DNA of 64,000 bases from Hymenobacter monticola. GTDB taxonomy: Bacteria; Bacteroidota; Bacteroidia; Cytophagales; Hymenobacteraceae. The stretch covers positions 4,960,001 to 5,024,000 of the forward strand of contig NZ_CP094534.1 in assembly GCF_022811645.1 (NCBI RefSeq). Direction: 5' to 3'. Positions 1 to 8,575 of this stretch are shown here, piece after piece (within the stretch, counting starts at the first letter, position 1; each line of letters starts with the position of its first letter). The notes below the pieces were generated by a model. It did no database searches, had not been told where the DNA came from, and worked only from the letters and a program-made list of their open reading frames with translations. The translations under genes and the position numbers were made by a program.

Positions 1-737
1 ATGCCATGCTTGTCGCAGATTTCGCGAATGCGCGTCCAGTAGCCGGGCGGGTACTTGATGCAGCCCGACGTGCCCGATTCGCCTTCGAGCACAATGGCCG
101 CCACGCTGCCCGGATTCTCGTAGCCGATGATGCGCTCCATGGCGTCGGCGGCGCGCTGGGCGCACTGCTCGGGCGTTTCGGAGTACCAGGGGCAGCGGTA
201 GAAATAGGGGTTCTCGACGTGCACGGTGCCGGGCATGGCCTGGCTGTCGACGGCAAACTTGCGGGGGTCGCCGCCCACGCTCATGGCGCCGTAGCTGGCC
301 CCGTGAAACGACTGGTATAGCGACACAATCTTGTGGCGACCGGTGTAGATGCGGGCCAGCTTGATGGCATTTTCAATCGACTCGGCCCCGCCCAGTGTGA
401 AAAAAGCCTTGGTGAGGTTGGGCGCGGTGATTTCGGCAAGGCGCCGGCCGAGGTCGCCGCGGGCCTTGGTAATCATGCCGGGGTACACGTAGCTGAGCTC
501 GCGCATCTGGGCGGCCACGGCTTCGGTCACACGCTGGTCGCCGTGGCCGATGTTCACGTTCATGAGCTGGGCCGAGAAGTCGAGGTAGCGCTTGCCGTCG
601 CGGTCGTACACGTACACCCCTTCGGCGCGCTCGGCGTTGATGGGGTTCAGGCCCGTTTGCTTCGACCACGAGAAGAGCGTGTGGTCGAGGTTGTCGTGCA
701 GGATTTGGTCTTTATCGGTGGCGAAGGTGGTTTCCAT
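1..737 (-). CDS. Class III (PLP-dependent) aminotransferase, N-terminal part; truncated by window edge
   Basis: The reading frame opens at an ATG at 737 on the minus strand and runs off the window with no stop, giving the first 245 residues. The order of motifs matches class III (omega-amino acid) aminotransferases: a substrate-pocket segment KRYLDFSAQLMNVNIGHGD, then FFTLGGAESIENAIKLAR, the SFHGASYGAMSVGGDPRK segment that follows PLP-phosphate contacts, and AAIVLEGESGTSGC. The PLP lysine would lie beyond the edge. It is immediately followed on the same strand by mmsA, so a role in beta-alanine, GABA or aminoisobutyrate deamination that feeds a semialdehyde to that enzyme is a reasonable inference; the exact substrate cannot be read from this part. 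Confidence 0.85.
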   Translation of the reverse strand, partial: METTFATDKDQILHDNLDHTLFSWSKQTGLNPINAERAEGVYVYDRDGKRYLDFSAQLMNVNIGHGDQRVTEAVAAQMRELSYVYPGMITKARGDLGRRLAEITAPNLTKAFFTLGGAESIENAIKLARIYTGRHKIVSLYQSFHGASYGAMSVGGDPRKFAVDSQAMPGTVHVENPYFYRCPWYSETPEQCAQRAADAMERIIGYENPGSVAAIVLEGESGTSGCIKYPPGYWTRIREICDKHG

Positions 738-762
738 GAATTGGGAATGACGTTGAACACGT

Positions 763-877
763 CTGTCATCCTGAGCGCTGCGAAGGACCTTATTACGCCC
801 AACTCGCCTGCCCAATTAATTATTTATTGCAAACTGTTCGACTGTCATTAGGTCCTTCGCTGCGCTCAGGATGACAG
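763..877. repeat. Intergenic palindromic repeat, GTCATCCTGAGC family (copy A)
   Basis: Two roughly 28-bp arms (763-790 and 850-877) are near-perfect inverted copies, each reading CTGTCATCCTGAGCG towards the centre and continuing through a GCGAAGGACCT motif. About 60 AT-rich bases separate them. The element fills the space between mmsA and the aminotransferase gene. Related copies occur elsewhere in the window. Confidence 0.85.
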
Positions 878-887
878 TTCCAATCAT

Positions 888-2360
888 CTAGCTCATCCAG
901 TTCACCCGCGACTCCGGGTTCCACTTCGTCGTCGTCTTTTTCAGCTGCGTCCAGAATTCGATGGAGCTTTTGCCGGTGATGTCGCAGGCGCCAAATTTCG
1001 ACTCGTTCCAGCCGCCGAAGGAGAAAGGTTCGCGGGGCACGGGCACGCCAATGTTTACGCCAATCATGCCGGCGTTGGCGTGGTCCATCACGTAGCGGGC
1101 GCTGCTGCCGCTGCCGGTGAAGACGGCGGCGGCGTTGCCGTAGGGGTTGGCGTTTTCGATGGCCAGGGCCTCGTCCAATGTGTTGGTGCGCATGATGGCG
1201 AGCACCGGGCCGAATACTTCTTCCTGGGCGATGCGCATGTCGGGCGTCACGTAGTCAATGACGGTGGCGCCCACGTAGTAGCCGTCTTCGTGGCCCGGCA
1301 CCACGGCGTTGCGGCCGTCGAGCAGGACTTTGGCGCCGGCCGCTTCGGCTTCGCTGATGTGCTTTTCAATGCGCTCCTTGGCTTCCTTGCTGATGACGGA
1401 GCCGAGGTTCTGCCCAGCCACAATCTTCCTGGCTTCTTGCACGATTTTGGCCACGATGTCATCGACCGGACCCACGCCTACCATGGTGGAGCCGGCCATG
1501 CAACGCTGGCCCGCGCAGCCCGACATGCTGGCGGCCACGTTTGAGGCCGTCATTTCGGGATGGGCGTCGGGCAGCACCATCAGGTGGTTTTTGGCCCCGC
1601 CGAGGGCCACGCAGCGCTTGAGGTTGCTGGTGGCGCGGATGTAGACGACTTTGGCAATTTTGGTGGAGCCCACGAAGCTCACGGCCTGAATGTCGGGGTG
1701 GTCGCAGATGGCTTCCACAATTTCACGGTCGCCGTTCACCACGTTGAGCACGCCGTCGGGCAGGCCGGCTTCTTTCAGTAGTTCGGCGATTTTGACGGCG
1801 CTCAGCGGCACCTGCTCCGATGGCTTCAGAATCATGGTGTTACCGAGTACAATGGCGTTCGGGATGGTCCAGTGGGGCACCATGTTGGGAAAGTTGAACG
1901 GGGCGATGCTGGCCACCACGCCCAGCGGCTTGCGTTCGGCGCGGGCTTCCACGCCCTTGCTCACTTCCAGGAATTCGCCCTGGATGAGCTGCGGCATGGA
2001 GCAGGCAAACTCGGTCAGCTCGATGGCTTTCTCGACTTCGGCGCGGGCCTCGTCCATGGTTTTGCCGTTTTCCTCGCGCACCAGTTCGGCCAAGGCCTTC
2101 ATGTCGCGCTCCAATAAGGTTTTGTAGCGGTAGAAGATTTGCACCCGCTCCTTGATGGGCGTGGCCGACCATGAGGGGAAGGCGGCCTTGGCCGCCTGCA
2201 CAGCGGCGTTCAGAGCCTTGGCGCCGCTGAGGGGCAGGGTGGAAATCAGCTGCCCGGAAAGTGGGCTGAACACGTCCATGGTGGCCGTGGCGGCATCTTC
2301 AAGGGGTTTGCCGGCCACGAAATTGCGGATGGCAGGGTACTTCAAAGTCTGGACTTCCAT
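888..2360 (-). CDS. mmsA: CoA-acylating methylmalonate-semialdehyde dehydrogenase
   Basis: The 490-residue protein has the length and motif order of MmsA/ALDH6: an N-terminal FVAGKP start of the fold, the NAD-binding region FNFPNMVPHWTIPNAI, GSTKIAKVVY, and the catalytic cysteine Cys287 in GQRCMAGS. ALDH6 enzymes oxidise malonate or methylmalonate semialdehyde to acetyl- or propionyl-CoA with NAD and CoA in valine, beta-alanine and myo-inositol catabolism; the protein should be cytosolic. The ATG at 2360 gives the usual N-terminus (MEVQTLKYPAIRNFVAGK). The neighbouring omega-aminotransferase gene on the same strand suggests the pair works on amino-acid-derived semialdehydes, although a palindromic repeat separates them. 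Confidence 0.95.
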   Translation of the reverse strand: MEVQTLKYPAIRNFVAGKPLEDAATATMDVFSPLSGQLISTLPLSGAKALNAAVQAAKAAFPSWSATPIKERVQIFYRYKTLLERDMKALAELVREENGKTMDEARAEVEKAIELTEFACSMPQLIQGEFLEVSKGVEARAERKPLGVVASIAPFNFPNMVPHWTIPNAIVLGNTMILKPSEQVPLSAVKIAELLKEAGLPDGVLNVVNGDREIVEAICDHPDIQAVSFVGSTKIAKVVYIRATSNLKRCVALGGAKNHLMVLPDAHPEMTASNVAASMSGCAGQRCMAGSTMVGVGPVDDIVAKIVQEARKIVAGQNLGSVISKEAKERIEKHISEAEAAGAKVLLDGRNAVVPGHEDGYYVGATVIDYVTPDMRIAQEEVFGPVLAIMRTNTLDEALAIENANPYGNAAAVFTGSGSSARYVMDHANAGMIGVNIGVPVPREPFSFGGWNESKFGACDITGKSSIEFWTQLKKTTTKWNPESRVNWMS

Positions 2361-2593
2361 ATTACCTTAATGTTAAGCGGGGCGCAAGCTAAGGGTTTTG
2401 CCGGAGACCGCACAAGAGCACAAACGTTTCCGGAGAAAAAATTTCGGCATTTCCTCCTCCAAATCGGGCTCGAAGCAAGCTTATGCAAAGTAACAAACCG
2501 GCTACAAACAACCAGCTCCAATGCCTTGTTTCCCGCTTTTGCGTTGTAAAACATAACACCACCCAATCGGTCGGCCGGCCCGGCCTACCAGAA

Positions 2594-4525
2594 TTATTTT
2601 ATTTCCTCGCCGTGCTTGTTAATCAAGAACGTGCGGCCGTTTTGGGTCACGCGGGCCCGGCCGTCGGCAAAGTCGCTGGCGTGCTGGTAACGGCCAAAGG
2701 GCGCGGTGCCCTCGGCGGGGTCGTCGAGGTAGTCGGGAGTGATGTAGGTGAAGCCATCGGCCAGCCGCACCCGGGCCAGGCCGTCGACAAATGAATAGGC
2801 TTCCTTGAAAATCGCCGGCTTTTCCGGCTCCTCACGGCCGCTGATGTAATACCAGCCGCGGTAGTCAAGCACGGCGGCGTGGCCTTCGGCAAAGTCGAGG
2901 GCATTGAAGTAATAGGAGTCGAACTCTTCTCCTGCTTCGTCAATGAAAGTGTAGGCGTCGCCCACCCGGGCGCGGGCGTAGCCGTCGGCGTAGGGGTTCA
3001 GGGCGTCGTAGGCGGGGGCCACGGTTTCCTCCCCGTCTTCGTCCACGAAGCCGTAGGCGCCGGCTTTGGCCACCACGGCCCTGCCGTTTTGGAACGGCTT
3101 AGCCGCCGTGAACTGGACCGGAATCACGGGCTGGCCCTTGGCGTCGGCGAAGCCCCAGCGGCCATTCTCCTGAAACGGCACCGGCGCGCTGCCGTCCAGG
3201 TGCGCAATGCCCCAGGCTCCCAACCCCAGCAAGGCAACCGCACCCGCCGCCAAGCCCAGCCGCGGAAGCCGCCGGCCCCACACTTGCAGCTGCCGAAGCC
3301 GGGGCCCGGCCTGCTCCCGCAGCCTCGCCTGAGCTCCGCTGGCCAGATTTCTGGCCGCAGTAGCGGCGGACACAAAGGCGGTTCCGGAAAGCGGCCGGGA
3401 TTGGCGCGAATCCCGTGGCTGGGCGTCGGGCCCGGCCGGGTTGGTAGCGGGGCTGGCGATTGGGGGCGCTGCAGGCTGGGCATTGAGCCGCTCGATGAGT
3501 TGGGTGAGCTGCTGGATTTTGGCGTCCAACTCCCGGTTTCGGACCTCGGATTCGGCCCGCGAGGCTTCCATTTGCGCCTCCAGCGCCTCTTTTTCGCGGG
3601 TTTCGGCGCCTATTTGGGAGACCAGGGCGGTGGCCGTGGCGGCCACGGGCGGGGCCTGGGCCAGTTGCGCTTTCAGCTGGGCGATGCTGCGCTCGCGCTC
3701 GGCTTCGCGGGCTTCCAGCGCCTGGAGCTGGGCAGCCACGTCGGCCTGCATTTGCTGGCGTAGGCGTTCGAGGCGCTGCTTTTCTTCGCGCCGGCCAGCG
3801 GCGAGGTCAACGCCGTAGGGCGGGTCGTCGGGCACATCGGCGGCACCCAGCCAGCCCCAGAAAGCCCGGGCTTTTTTGGCCAGCGCGTCGGCCGCGCGCG
3901 GTGGGGCCGCAGCTTCGGGCCCGGCCGGAGCGGCCTCGGCAGCACCCGCCGCGAAAGCGGCCCACTCGGCAGTCCATTCCCTCAGGTATTCTTCGGTAAG
4001 ATTGATTTCAGGGGAAGCCAGCTGATGCAGGCAAGGCAGCAAGGCGGCCGCGTCGGGCAGTAGTTTGAAGTTCGCGGGGGCGCTGTTGAGCGCAGCAGTT
4101 GCTTCGGGCGCAAAATCGACCGGCCCGTCAAACAGCACGATGCCGGAAATGGCGTTCAGGTTGACTTGCGCAGTACTAAAGCGGGGGCGCAGCCATTCGG
4201 TTACGGCCTGCTTCTGCTGCGCGAGTTGTTCAAAGAGGTTGTCGAATTCATAGGCATCCGCAGGCAAGCCACCAGATAATAGCCAGCGGCCGTGGCCATG
4301 CGCCGGCATGCTCAGCCGGCCGCCGCTGGGCACCAGCACCAGCAGCGTGAGGCTGTGCGGGCGCACCAGCAGCGCATCAATGGGCTCGGCGCCGTCTTCC
4401 AGCACCAGGTTGCCGAGCAGCAGAGAATCGGGAGCGGATTCGCGTTGCAGGGCGGCGCGCACGGCGGCAAACTGGTTGGCGCGGGCCGCGTCATCGAAAG
4501 GAGAAGCAAGGAAATGGTGAACCAT
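2594..4525 (-). CDS. Membrane protein: possible degenerate NERD-like N-domain, coiled coil, TM segment, C-terminal WG repeats
   Basis: A 643-residue protein. Residues about 10-130 resemble the NERD fold (PIDALLVRPHSLTLLVLVP), but the acidic/lysine residues normal for an active NERD nuclease are not evident. Residues about 245-350 form a charged coiled coil rich in Q, E, R and A. One transmembrane segment lies near 418-440 (GLAAGAVALLGLGAWGIAHL). The C-terminal 200 residues are WG (KWG-type) repeats, with NGRWGFADAKGQPVIP the clearest unit. The frame stays open 50 codons upstream, but that extension overlaps the 3' end of the preceding gene, so I use the ATG at 4525. The NERD assignment is weak; the WG repeats are firm. 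Function is unknown. Confidence 0.8.
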   Translation of the reverse strand: MVHHFLASPFDDAARANQFAAVRAALQRESAPDSLLLGNLVLEDGAEPIDALLVRPHSLTLLVLVPSGGRLSMPAHGHGRWLLSGGLPADAYEFDNLFEQLAQQKQAVTEWLRPRFSTAQVNLNAISGIVLFDGPVDFAPEATAALNSAPANFKLLPDAAALLPCLHQLASPEINLTEEYLREWTAEWAAFAAGAAEAAPAGPEAAAPPRAADALAKKARAFWGWLGAADVPDDPPYGVDLAAGRREEKQRLERLRQQMQADVAAQLQALEAREAERERSIAQLKAQLAQAPPVAATATALVSQIGAETREKEALEAQMEASRAESEVRNRELDAKIQQLTQLIERLNAQPAAPPIASPATNPAGPDAQPRDSRQSRPLSGTAFVSAATAARNLASGAQARLREQAGPRLRQLQVWGRRLPRLGLAAGAVALLGLGAWGIAHLDGSAPVPFQENGRWGFADAKGQPVIPVQFTAAKPFQNGRAVVAKAGAYGFVDEDGEETVAPAYDALNPYADGYARARVGDAYTFIDEAGEEFDSYYFNALDFAEGHAAVLDYRGWYYISGREEPEKPAIFKEAYSFVDGLARVRLADGFTYITPDYLDDPAEGTAPFGRYQHASDFADGRARVTQNGRTFLINKHGEEIK

Positions 4526-4568
4526 GGAATGAAACAAGTACTGGAAAAGCAACGGGCCCGGCAGGCGG

Positions 4569-5051
4569 CTAGTCGTCTTCCCCTTTCCAGCGGCCGTGGC
4601 CCTTGCCTTTGCCGTGCTTCTTTTTGGCTTTTTTGCCTTTGAAATGGCCCCAGCCCCTGCCCTCACCGGGGCCACTTAAAAAAGCTTCGATTGCGCCACG
4701 GGGCGCCGGAGACGGCGCGGCACTGCCCGGAGCACCCAGGGCCAGCCGGCCATCGGGGGCGGTGCGCACGGCCACGGGGCGGCCGCGCAGGTCGCAGCCC
4801 TGGCCCTCGGCCAGCTCGGTGCGCTGGCCGTCGGGGCTCACCACGAAGCCGTCTTTGGTGACGGTGGTGCCGGTGGGCAGGCGGGCATCGTGGGTCATGG
4901 GGCGGGGCTGGCCGTTGCGCACCACCTCCATCTGGCCGTTGTGGCGGCGAAAACCGTCGTTGCGGGTCGTTGGCTGGGCCTGAGCCGGCCAGGCCAAAGC
5001 CCCCCACAAGAGGGTGGCCGCGCTGCAAAGCCGAAGAGTGCGCGTGGGCAT
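4569..5051 (-). CDS. Secreted DUF6799-like protein with basic C-terminal tail
   Basis: A 160-residue protein. The ATG at 5051 gives a convincing signal peptide (MPTRTLRLCSAATLLWGALA, ending WPAQAQ), so I prefer it to a start 54 codons upstream. Next comes the repeated RRHNGQMEVVRNGQPRPMTH / GTTVTKDGFVVSPDGQRTEL pattern of DUF6799, a domain seen mainly in Hymenobacteraceae and relatives. The last 25 residues are very basic (GKKAKKKHGKGKGHGRWKG). The gene lies 43 bp upstream of the WG-repeat gene on the same strand, so the two may be co-transcribed. Function is unknown. Confidence 0.75.
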   Translation of the reverse strand: MPTRTLRLCSAATLLWGALAWPAQAQPTTRNDGFRRHNGQMEVVRNGQPRPMTHDARLPTGTTVTKDGFVVSPDGQRTELAEGQGCDLRGRPVAVRTAPDGRLALGAPGSAAPSPAPRGAIEAFLSGPGEGRGWGHFKGKKAKKKHGKGKGHGRWKGEDD

Positions 5052-5657
5052 AGAGTGGGCGCGCTCACGGCGCGCGGCCGGGGCATTGGTACGGCCCCGA
5101 ACGGCGGTATACGTCAAATCCGGCGCCAGGCTGCCCTTGTTTACCAAGAATGGCTGGGGCGGGAACAAAGCAAACGTCGCGCCTAGCAGGTGCCCGGTGC
5201 CCGCCCTGGCCAACTGCGCTTGAACCCAAAACCTTATTGCCCATCGATTTGCCGCCCGATTTCAAAGCTCAAGCCCGGCGACTCCGAAGCCGCGTTGTGC
5301 TTGCGAAAAAGGCTCGAAGAATTGGACGAGGAAGCGGCCAGCTCGCCGCTGCGCACGCTGTGCTTGACACCCGGCGCTGTGGCCGCTGCATATAGCATAT
5401 AGAACGGCGTGCCCGTGCTGAAAGCATGGCCTTTGCTTAAGCGCTAGCTGGCTTGGTGGAGGGGCGCTGAACATCAACCGGGAATGGCATCTAAATCAAA
5501 TGGTTGTGCTCCGCATTCAACGCACCAGATAGCTCAGCAGCCATTTTTTACGGCAGCAATCCCTTGTTATTCAATGGCCTAAAAAAAGCCTTCGCGCAGT
5601 ATGTTACGTTTATGTTACGGGCCCCGTAGAAAGTGCTTCGTACCCATACCCTTGCAA
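5052..5657. other. Intergenic region without a supported gene
   Basis: About 600 bp between divergently transcribed genes. Short open frames exist (for example 5190-5402 plus strand and 5262-5477 minus strand), but none has a recognisable domain, signal peptide or convincing start. It probably holds the promoters for both flanking genes; I cannot identify a clear TAnnTTTG box. Confidence 0.4.
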
Positions 5658-6464
5658 ATGCGCACCTTTCTAATCACCCGCTTCACCGCCGTCATGCTAT
5701 TGCTCGGCGCCCTCCACCCGGCCACGGCCCAAATAAATCCGACGCCGACCGACACCACCAAAAAATACGCCAACCCCAGCGGCGTTTCCACCCCCGGCAG
5801 CAAGCCCTTTTTCCAGAGCAAGCTGTTCAAGGCCGTGGCCATACCGGCGGTGCTCATCACCTACGGCGCCATCACGGCGCAGGGCAACGCGGGCATCAAT
5901 CGCGACGCGCGCACCTTCGTGCAGCAGCAGTTCCGGCCGGTGAGCACCACGCTGGACAATACCTTTATTTTCCTGCCCTACGTGGAACTGGGCGCGGTGG
6001 CGCTGGCCGGCGTCGAGTCGCGCAACGACCGCATCAATACCGTACTCATCATTTTGAAGGGCGAGGCCATCATGCTGGCCAGCACCTTTGCGGTGAAGTA
6101 TCTGGCCAACGAAACCCGTCCCAACGGTGCCGACGACCTCTCGTTTCCGTCGGGCCACACGGCGCAGGCCTTTCTGGCGGCCAGCATTGTGCACACCGAG
6201 CTGCGCGACAAAAGCCAGTGGTACGGCATTGGGGCTTACACCATTGCCACCAGCGTGGCCGCCCTGCGCATGATAAACGACAAGCACTGGCAGAGCGACG
6301 TGGTGGCCGGCGCGGGCTTTGGCATTCTCTCGGCTCACCTGGCCTACCTCTCCCACCGCAACCGCTGGGGCCGCAAAAGCATTGGCCGCGACATTGGGAT
6401 GACGCCCGCCTACTTCGGCAACGGTGCCTCGGGCGTGAGCCTCACCTGGCGGCCCACAAAGTAA
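5658..6464 (+). CDS. PAP2-superfamily phosphatase
   Basis: A 268-residue protein with an N-terminal signal sequence (MRTFLITRFTAVMLLLGALH). It carries all three PAP2 phosphatase motifs: K147YLANETRP155 (KX6RP), P164SGH167 (PSGH with the acid/base histidine) and R-x(6)-K-H210-W-x-x-D214 (SRX5HX3D-type nucleophile histidine). These enzymes remove phosphate from lipid phosphates such as undecaprenyl pyrophosphate or phosphatidylglycerol phosphate at the periplasmic face of a membrane. The ATG at 5658 is preferred over the TTG/ATG codons upstream because it starts the signal peptide. A strong terminator follows 20 bp after the stop, so it is probably monocistronic. The exact lipid substrate cannot be told. 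Confidence 0.9.
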   Translation: MRTFLITRFTAVMLLLGALHPATAQINPTPTDTTKKYANPSGVSTPGSKPFFQSKLFKAVAIPAVLITYGAITAQGNAGINRDARTFVQQQFRPVSTTLDNTFIFLPYVELGAVALAGVESRNDRINTVLIILKGEAIMLASTFAVKYLANETRPNGADDLSFPSGHTAQAFLAASIVHTELRDKSQWYGIGAYTIATSVAALRMINDKHWQSDVVAGAGFGILSAHLAYLSHRNRWGRKSIGRDIGMTPAYFGNGASGVSLTWRPTK

Positions 6465-6482
6465 ACCCCTCTCCTATCGCAG

Positions 6483-6516
6483 AAAAGCCCCAGGCCCGAA
6501 AGGCTCTGGGGCTTTT
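6483..6516 (+). terminator. Rho-independent terminator after PAP2 gene
   Basis: An 11-bp stem (AAAAGCCCCAG / CTGGGGCTTTT) with an 11-base loop, followed by a T run. It works in either direction on paper, but only the plus-strand gene ends here. Confidence 0.85.
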
Positions 6517-6692
6517 TGCGTTTGGCGGGGTAGCTGCTGAGCATGGCCAGGGCCGTGCGGATGATGAAACGAGATTAAAAAGACTTTTTTGAAAATTAGC
6601 GCAACGCTGGTGCTGCCCTCCTGTCTTTTTGATTAAGATTTGTACCCATCTTTACGAATCTGCTGCTTCTATTCTAAAATAACTACGCTGCT

Positions 6693-8345
6693 TTGAAACG
6701 ACGCGATTTTGTGGGACTCTCCGGCCTGGCGGCCGGCGCCCTGTTTTTGCCCAGCTTCCCCAGCCTGGGCGGCACGCCCGTAGATGCCGCCCGCCTGCTA
6801 GAGCCGGGCCTCGATGCGGCCCAGAAAAAACGGCTGGCCGACGCGGCCCTGAACGCCGCCAAAGCCGCCGGGGCCAGCTACGCCGACGTGCGCATTGGCC
6901 GCTACCTCAACCAAAGCATCTTCACCCGCGAAAAGCAGGTGCAGAACATTGCCAGCGGCGAGAGCTTCGGCGGTGGTGTGCGGGTGCTGGCCAATGGCAC
7001 CTGGGGCTTTGCCGCCACCAACACCGTGACCGAAGCCGGACTGGCCAAGGCCGCGCAAACGGCCGTGGCCATCGCCAAAGCCAACGCCAAAGTGCAGAAG
7101 GAGAAGGTGCAGCTGGCCCCGCAACGCGGCTACGGCGAGGTAAGCTGGCGCACGCCCATCAAGCAAAACGCTTTCGAGGTGCCGGTGGCGCAGAAGGTGG
7201 AGCTGCTGCTGGCCGCCAACGCGAAAGCCCTCGACAACGGCGTAAGCTTCGTCAATTCCTCGCTGTTTCAGATTAACGAGCAGAAGTATTTTGCCAGCAC
7301 CGACGGCTCCTATATTGACCAGGACGTGCACCGCATCTGGCCCACGTTTTCCGTCACGGGCATCGACCGTAGCAGCGGCAAGTTCCGCTCGCGCGATGCC
7401 CTGAGCGCGCCCATGGGCCTGGGCTACGAGTACCTCACGCCCCAGGCTGCCGATAAGATTCCGGGCGCCGCCGGCACCGGCCTCATTGGCTACCGCAACT
7501 CCTACGACATGCTGGAAGATGCCGCCCTGGCCGCCAAGCAGGTGAAGGAAAAGCTAACGGCCAAGTCGGTGACTGCCGGCAAGTACGACCTCGTGCTGGA
7601 CCCCAACCACTTGGGCCTCACCATTCACGAATCGGTGGGCCACCCCCTGGAGCTCGACCGTGTGCTGGGCTACGAGGCCAACTATGCCGGTACTTCCTTC
7701 GCCACCCTAGAGTGGAAGGAAAAGAAAATTCCCTACGGCTCGAAGCTGGTGAACATTGTGGCCGATAAGCTGCAGCCGGGTTCGCTGGGCGCGGTGGGCT
7801 ACGACGATGAGGGCGTGAAAACCAAGCGCTGGGACCTCATCAAGGACGGTGTGCTGGTGAACTACGAGAAAATCCGGGACCAGGCGCACATCGTGGGCCA
7901 GACCGAGTCGGACGGCTGCTGCTACGCCGATTCCTGGGATTCGGTGCAGTTCCAGCGCATGCCCAACGTGAGCCTGCAGCCCGGCAAAGCCAAAATGAGC
8001 GTCGACGACATGATTAAGGGCGTGGACAAGGGTATTTACATTGCCGGTCGCGGTTCCTACTCCATTGACCAGCAGCGCTATAATTTTCAGTTCGGCGGGC
8101 AAGTGTTCTACGCCATCGAGAAAGGCCAGATTGCCGGCATGATTGAAGACGTAGCCTACCAAGCCAACACGCAGGAATTCTGGAACAGCTGCGCCGCCAT
8201 CTGCGACGAATCGGATTACCGCCTGTTCGGCTCCTTCTTCGATGGCAAGGGCCAGCCCTCGCAGGTTTCGGCCGTGAGCCACGGCTCGGCCACCACGCGC
8301 TTTAACGGCGTGAACGTGATAAATACAGCGCGCAAGATTGGGTAA
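6693..8345 (+). CDS. TldD-family metallopeptidase subunit, copy 1 (Tat-like leader)
   Basis: A 550-residue TldD-type protein with the zinc motif H312-E313-S-V-G-H317 and, near the C-terminus, a conserved Cys-containing segment (SCAAICDESDYRLFG) that may supply the third metal ligand as in E. coli TldD. TldD acts with a TldE/PmbA partner to degrade unfolded peptides; the partner is encoded downstream. The start is TTG at 6693, supported because the two paralogues begin at the aligned position with ATG. The N-terminus, MKRRDFVGLSGLAAGALFLP, has a twin arginine followed by a hydrophobic stretch, so Tat export is possible. The pair is first of three. Confidence 0.92.
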   Translation: MKRRDFVGLSGLAAGALFLPSFPSLGGTPVDAARLLEPGLDAAQKKRLADAALNAAKAAGASYADVRIGRYLNQSIFTREKQVQNIASGESFGGGVRVLANGTWGFAATNTVTEAGLAKAAQTAVAIAKANAKVQKEKVQLAPQRGYGEVSWRTPIKQNAFEVPVAQKVELLLAANAKALDNGVSFVNSSLFQINEQKYFASTDGSYIDQDVHRIWPTFSVTGIDRSSGKFRSRDALSAPMGLGYEYLTPQAADKIPGAAGTGLIGYRNSYDMLEDAALAAKQVKEKLTAKSVTAGKYDLVLDPNHLGLTIHESVGHPLELDRVLGYEANYAGTSFATLEWKEKKIPYGSKLVNIVADKLQPGSLGAVGYDDEGVKTKRWDLIKDGVLVNYEKIRDQAHIVGQTESDGCCYADSWDSVQFQRMPNVSLQPGKAKMSVDDMIKGVDKGIYIAGRGSYSIDQQRYNFQFGGQVFYAIEKGQIAGMIEDVAYQANTQEFWNSCAAICDESDYRLFGSFFDGKGQPSQVSAVSHGSATTRFNGVNVINTARKIG

Positions 8346-8357
8346 CTGGACGTCAAG

Positions 8358-8530
8358 CTCCACTCCTTACCAAGGAGAGGATGTTCGAGCCAACGGCTCG
8401 GACGGGGGTGGCTGAATTCCCTGAACGATGCCGGAATGAATCAAGAACAAGTCGTCCGCCCATCGTTCAACGATTCAACCACCCCGGTTTCAGATTCGCT
8501 GAAACATCCCCTCCTTGGTAAGGAGGGGAG
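8358..8530. repeat. Palindromic repeat, TCCTTACCAAGGAG family (copy 1), inside TldD-PmbA pair 1
   Basis: The outer arms contain CTCCTTACCAAGGAG and CTCCTTGGTAAGGAGG; the inner arms carry GGACGGGGGTGGCTGA and TCAACCACCCCGGTTTCAG. It fills most of the 230 bp between tldD copy 1 and pmbA copy 1. A related copy occupies the same place in pair 2. Confidence 0.8.
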
Positions 8531-8575
8531 TGACGTTCATTCCGCCCTCAACATTCAGAACTCAACCCTTCTCTC

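Noticed and set aside
4526..4675. 50-codon N-terminal extension of the WG-repeat protein
   Set aside because: It overlaps the 3' end of the DUF6799 gene on the same strand and is Lys/Arg/Thr-rich without a fold; the ATG at 4525 starts the conserved part.
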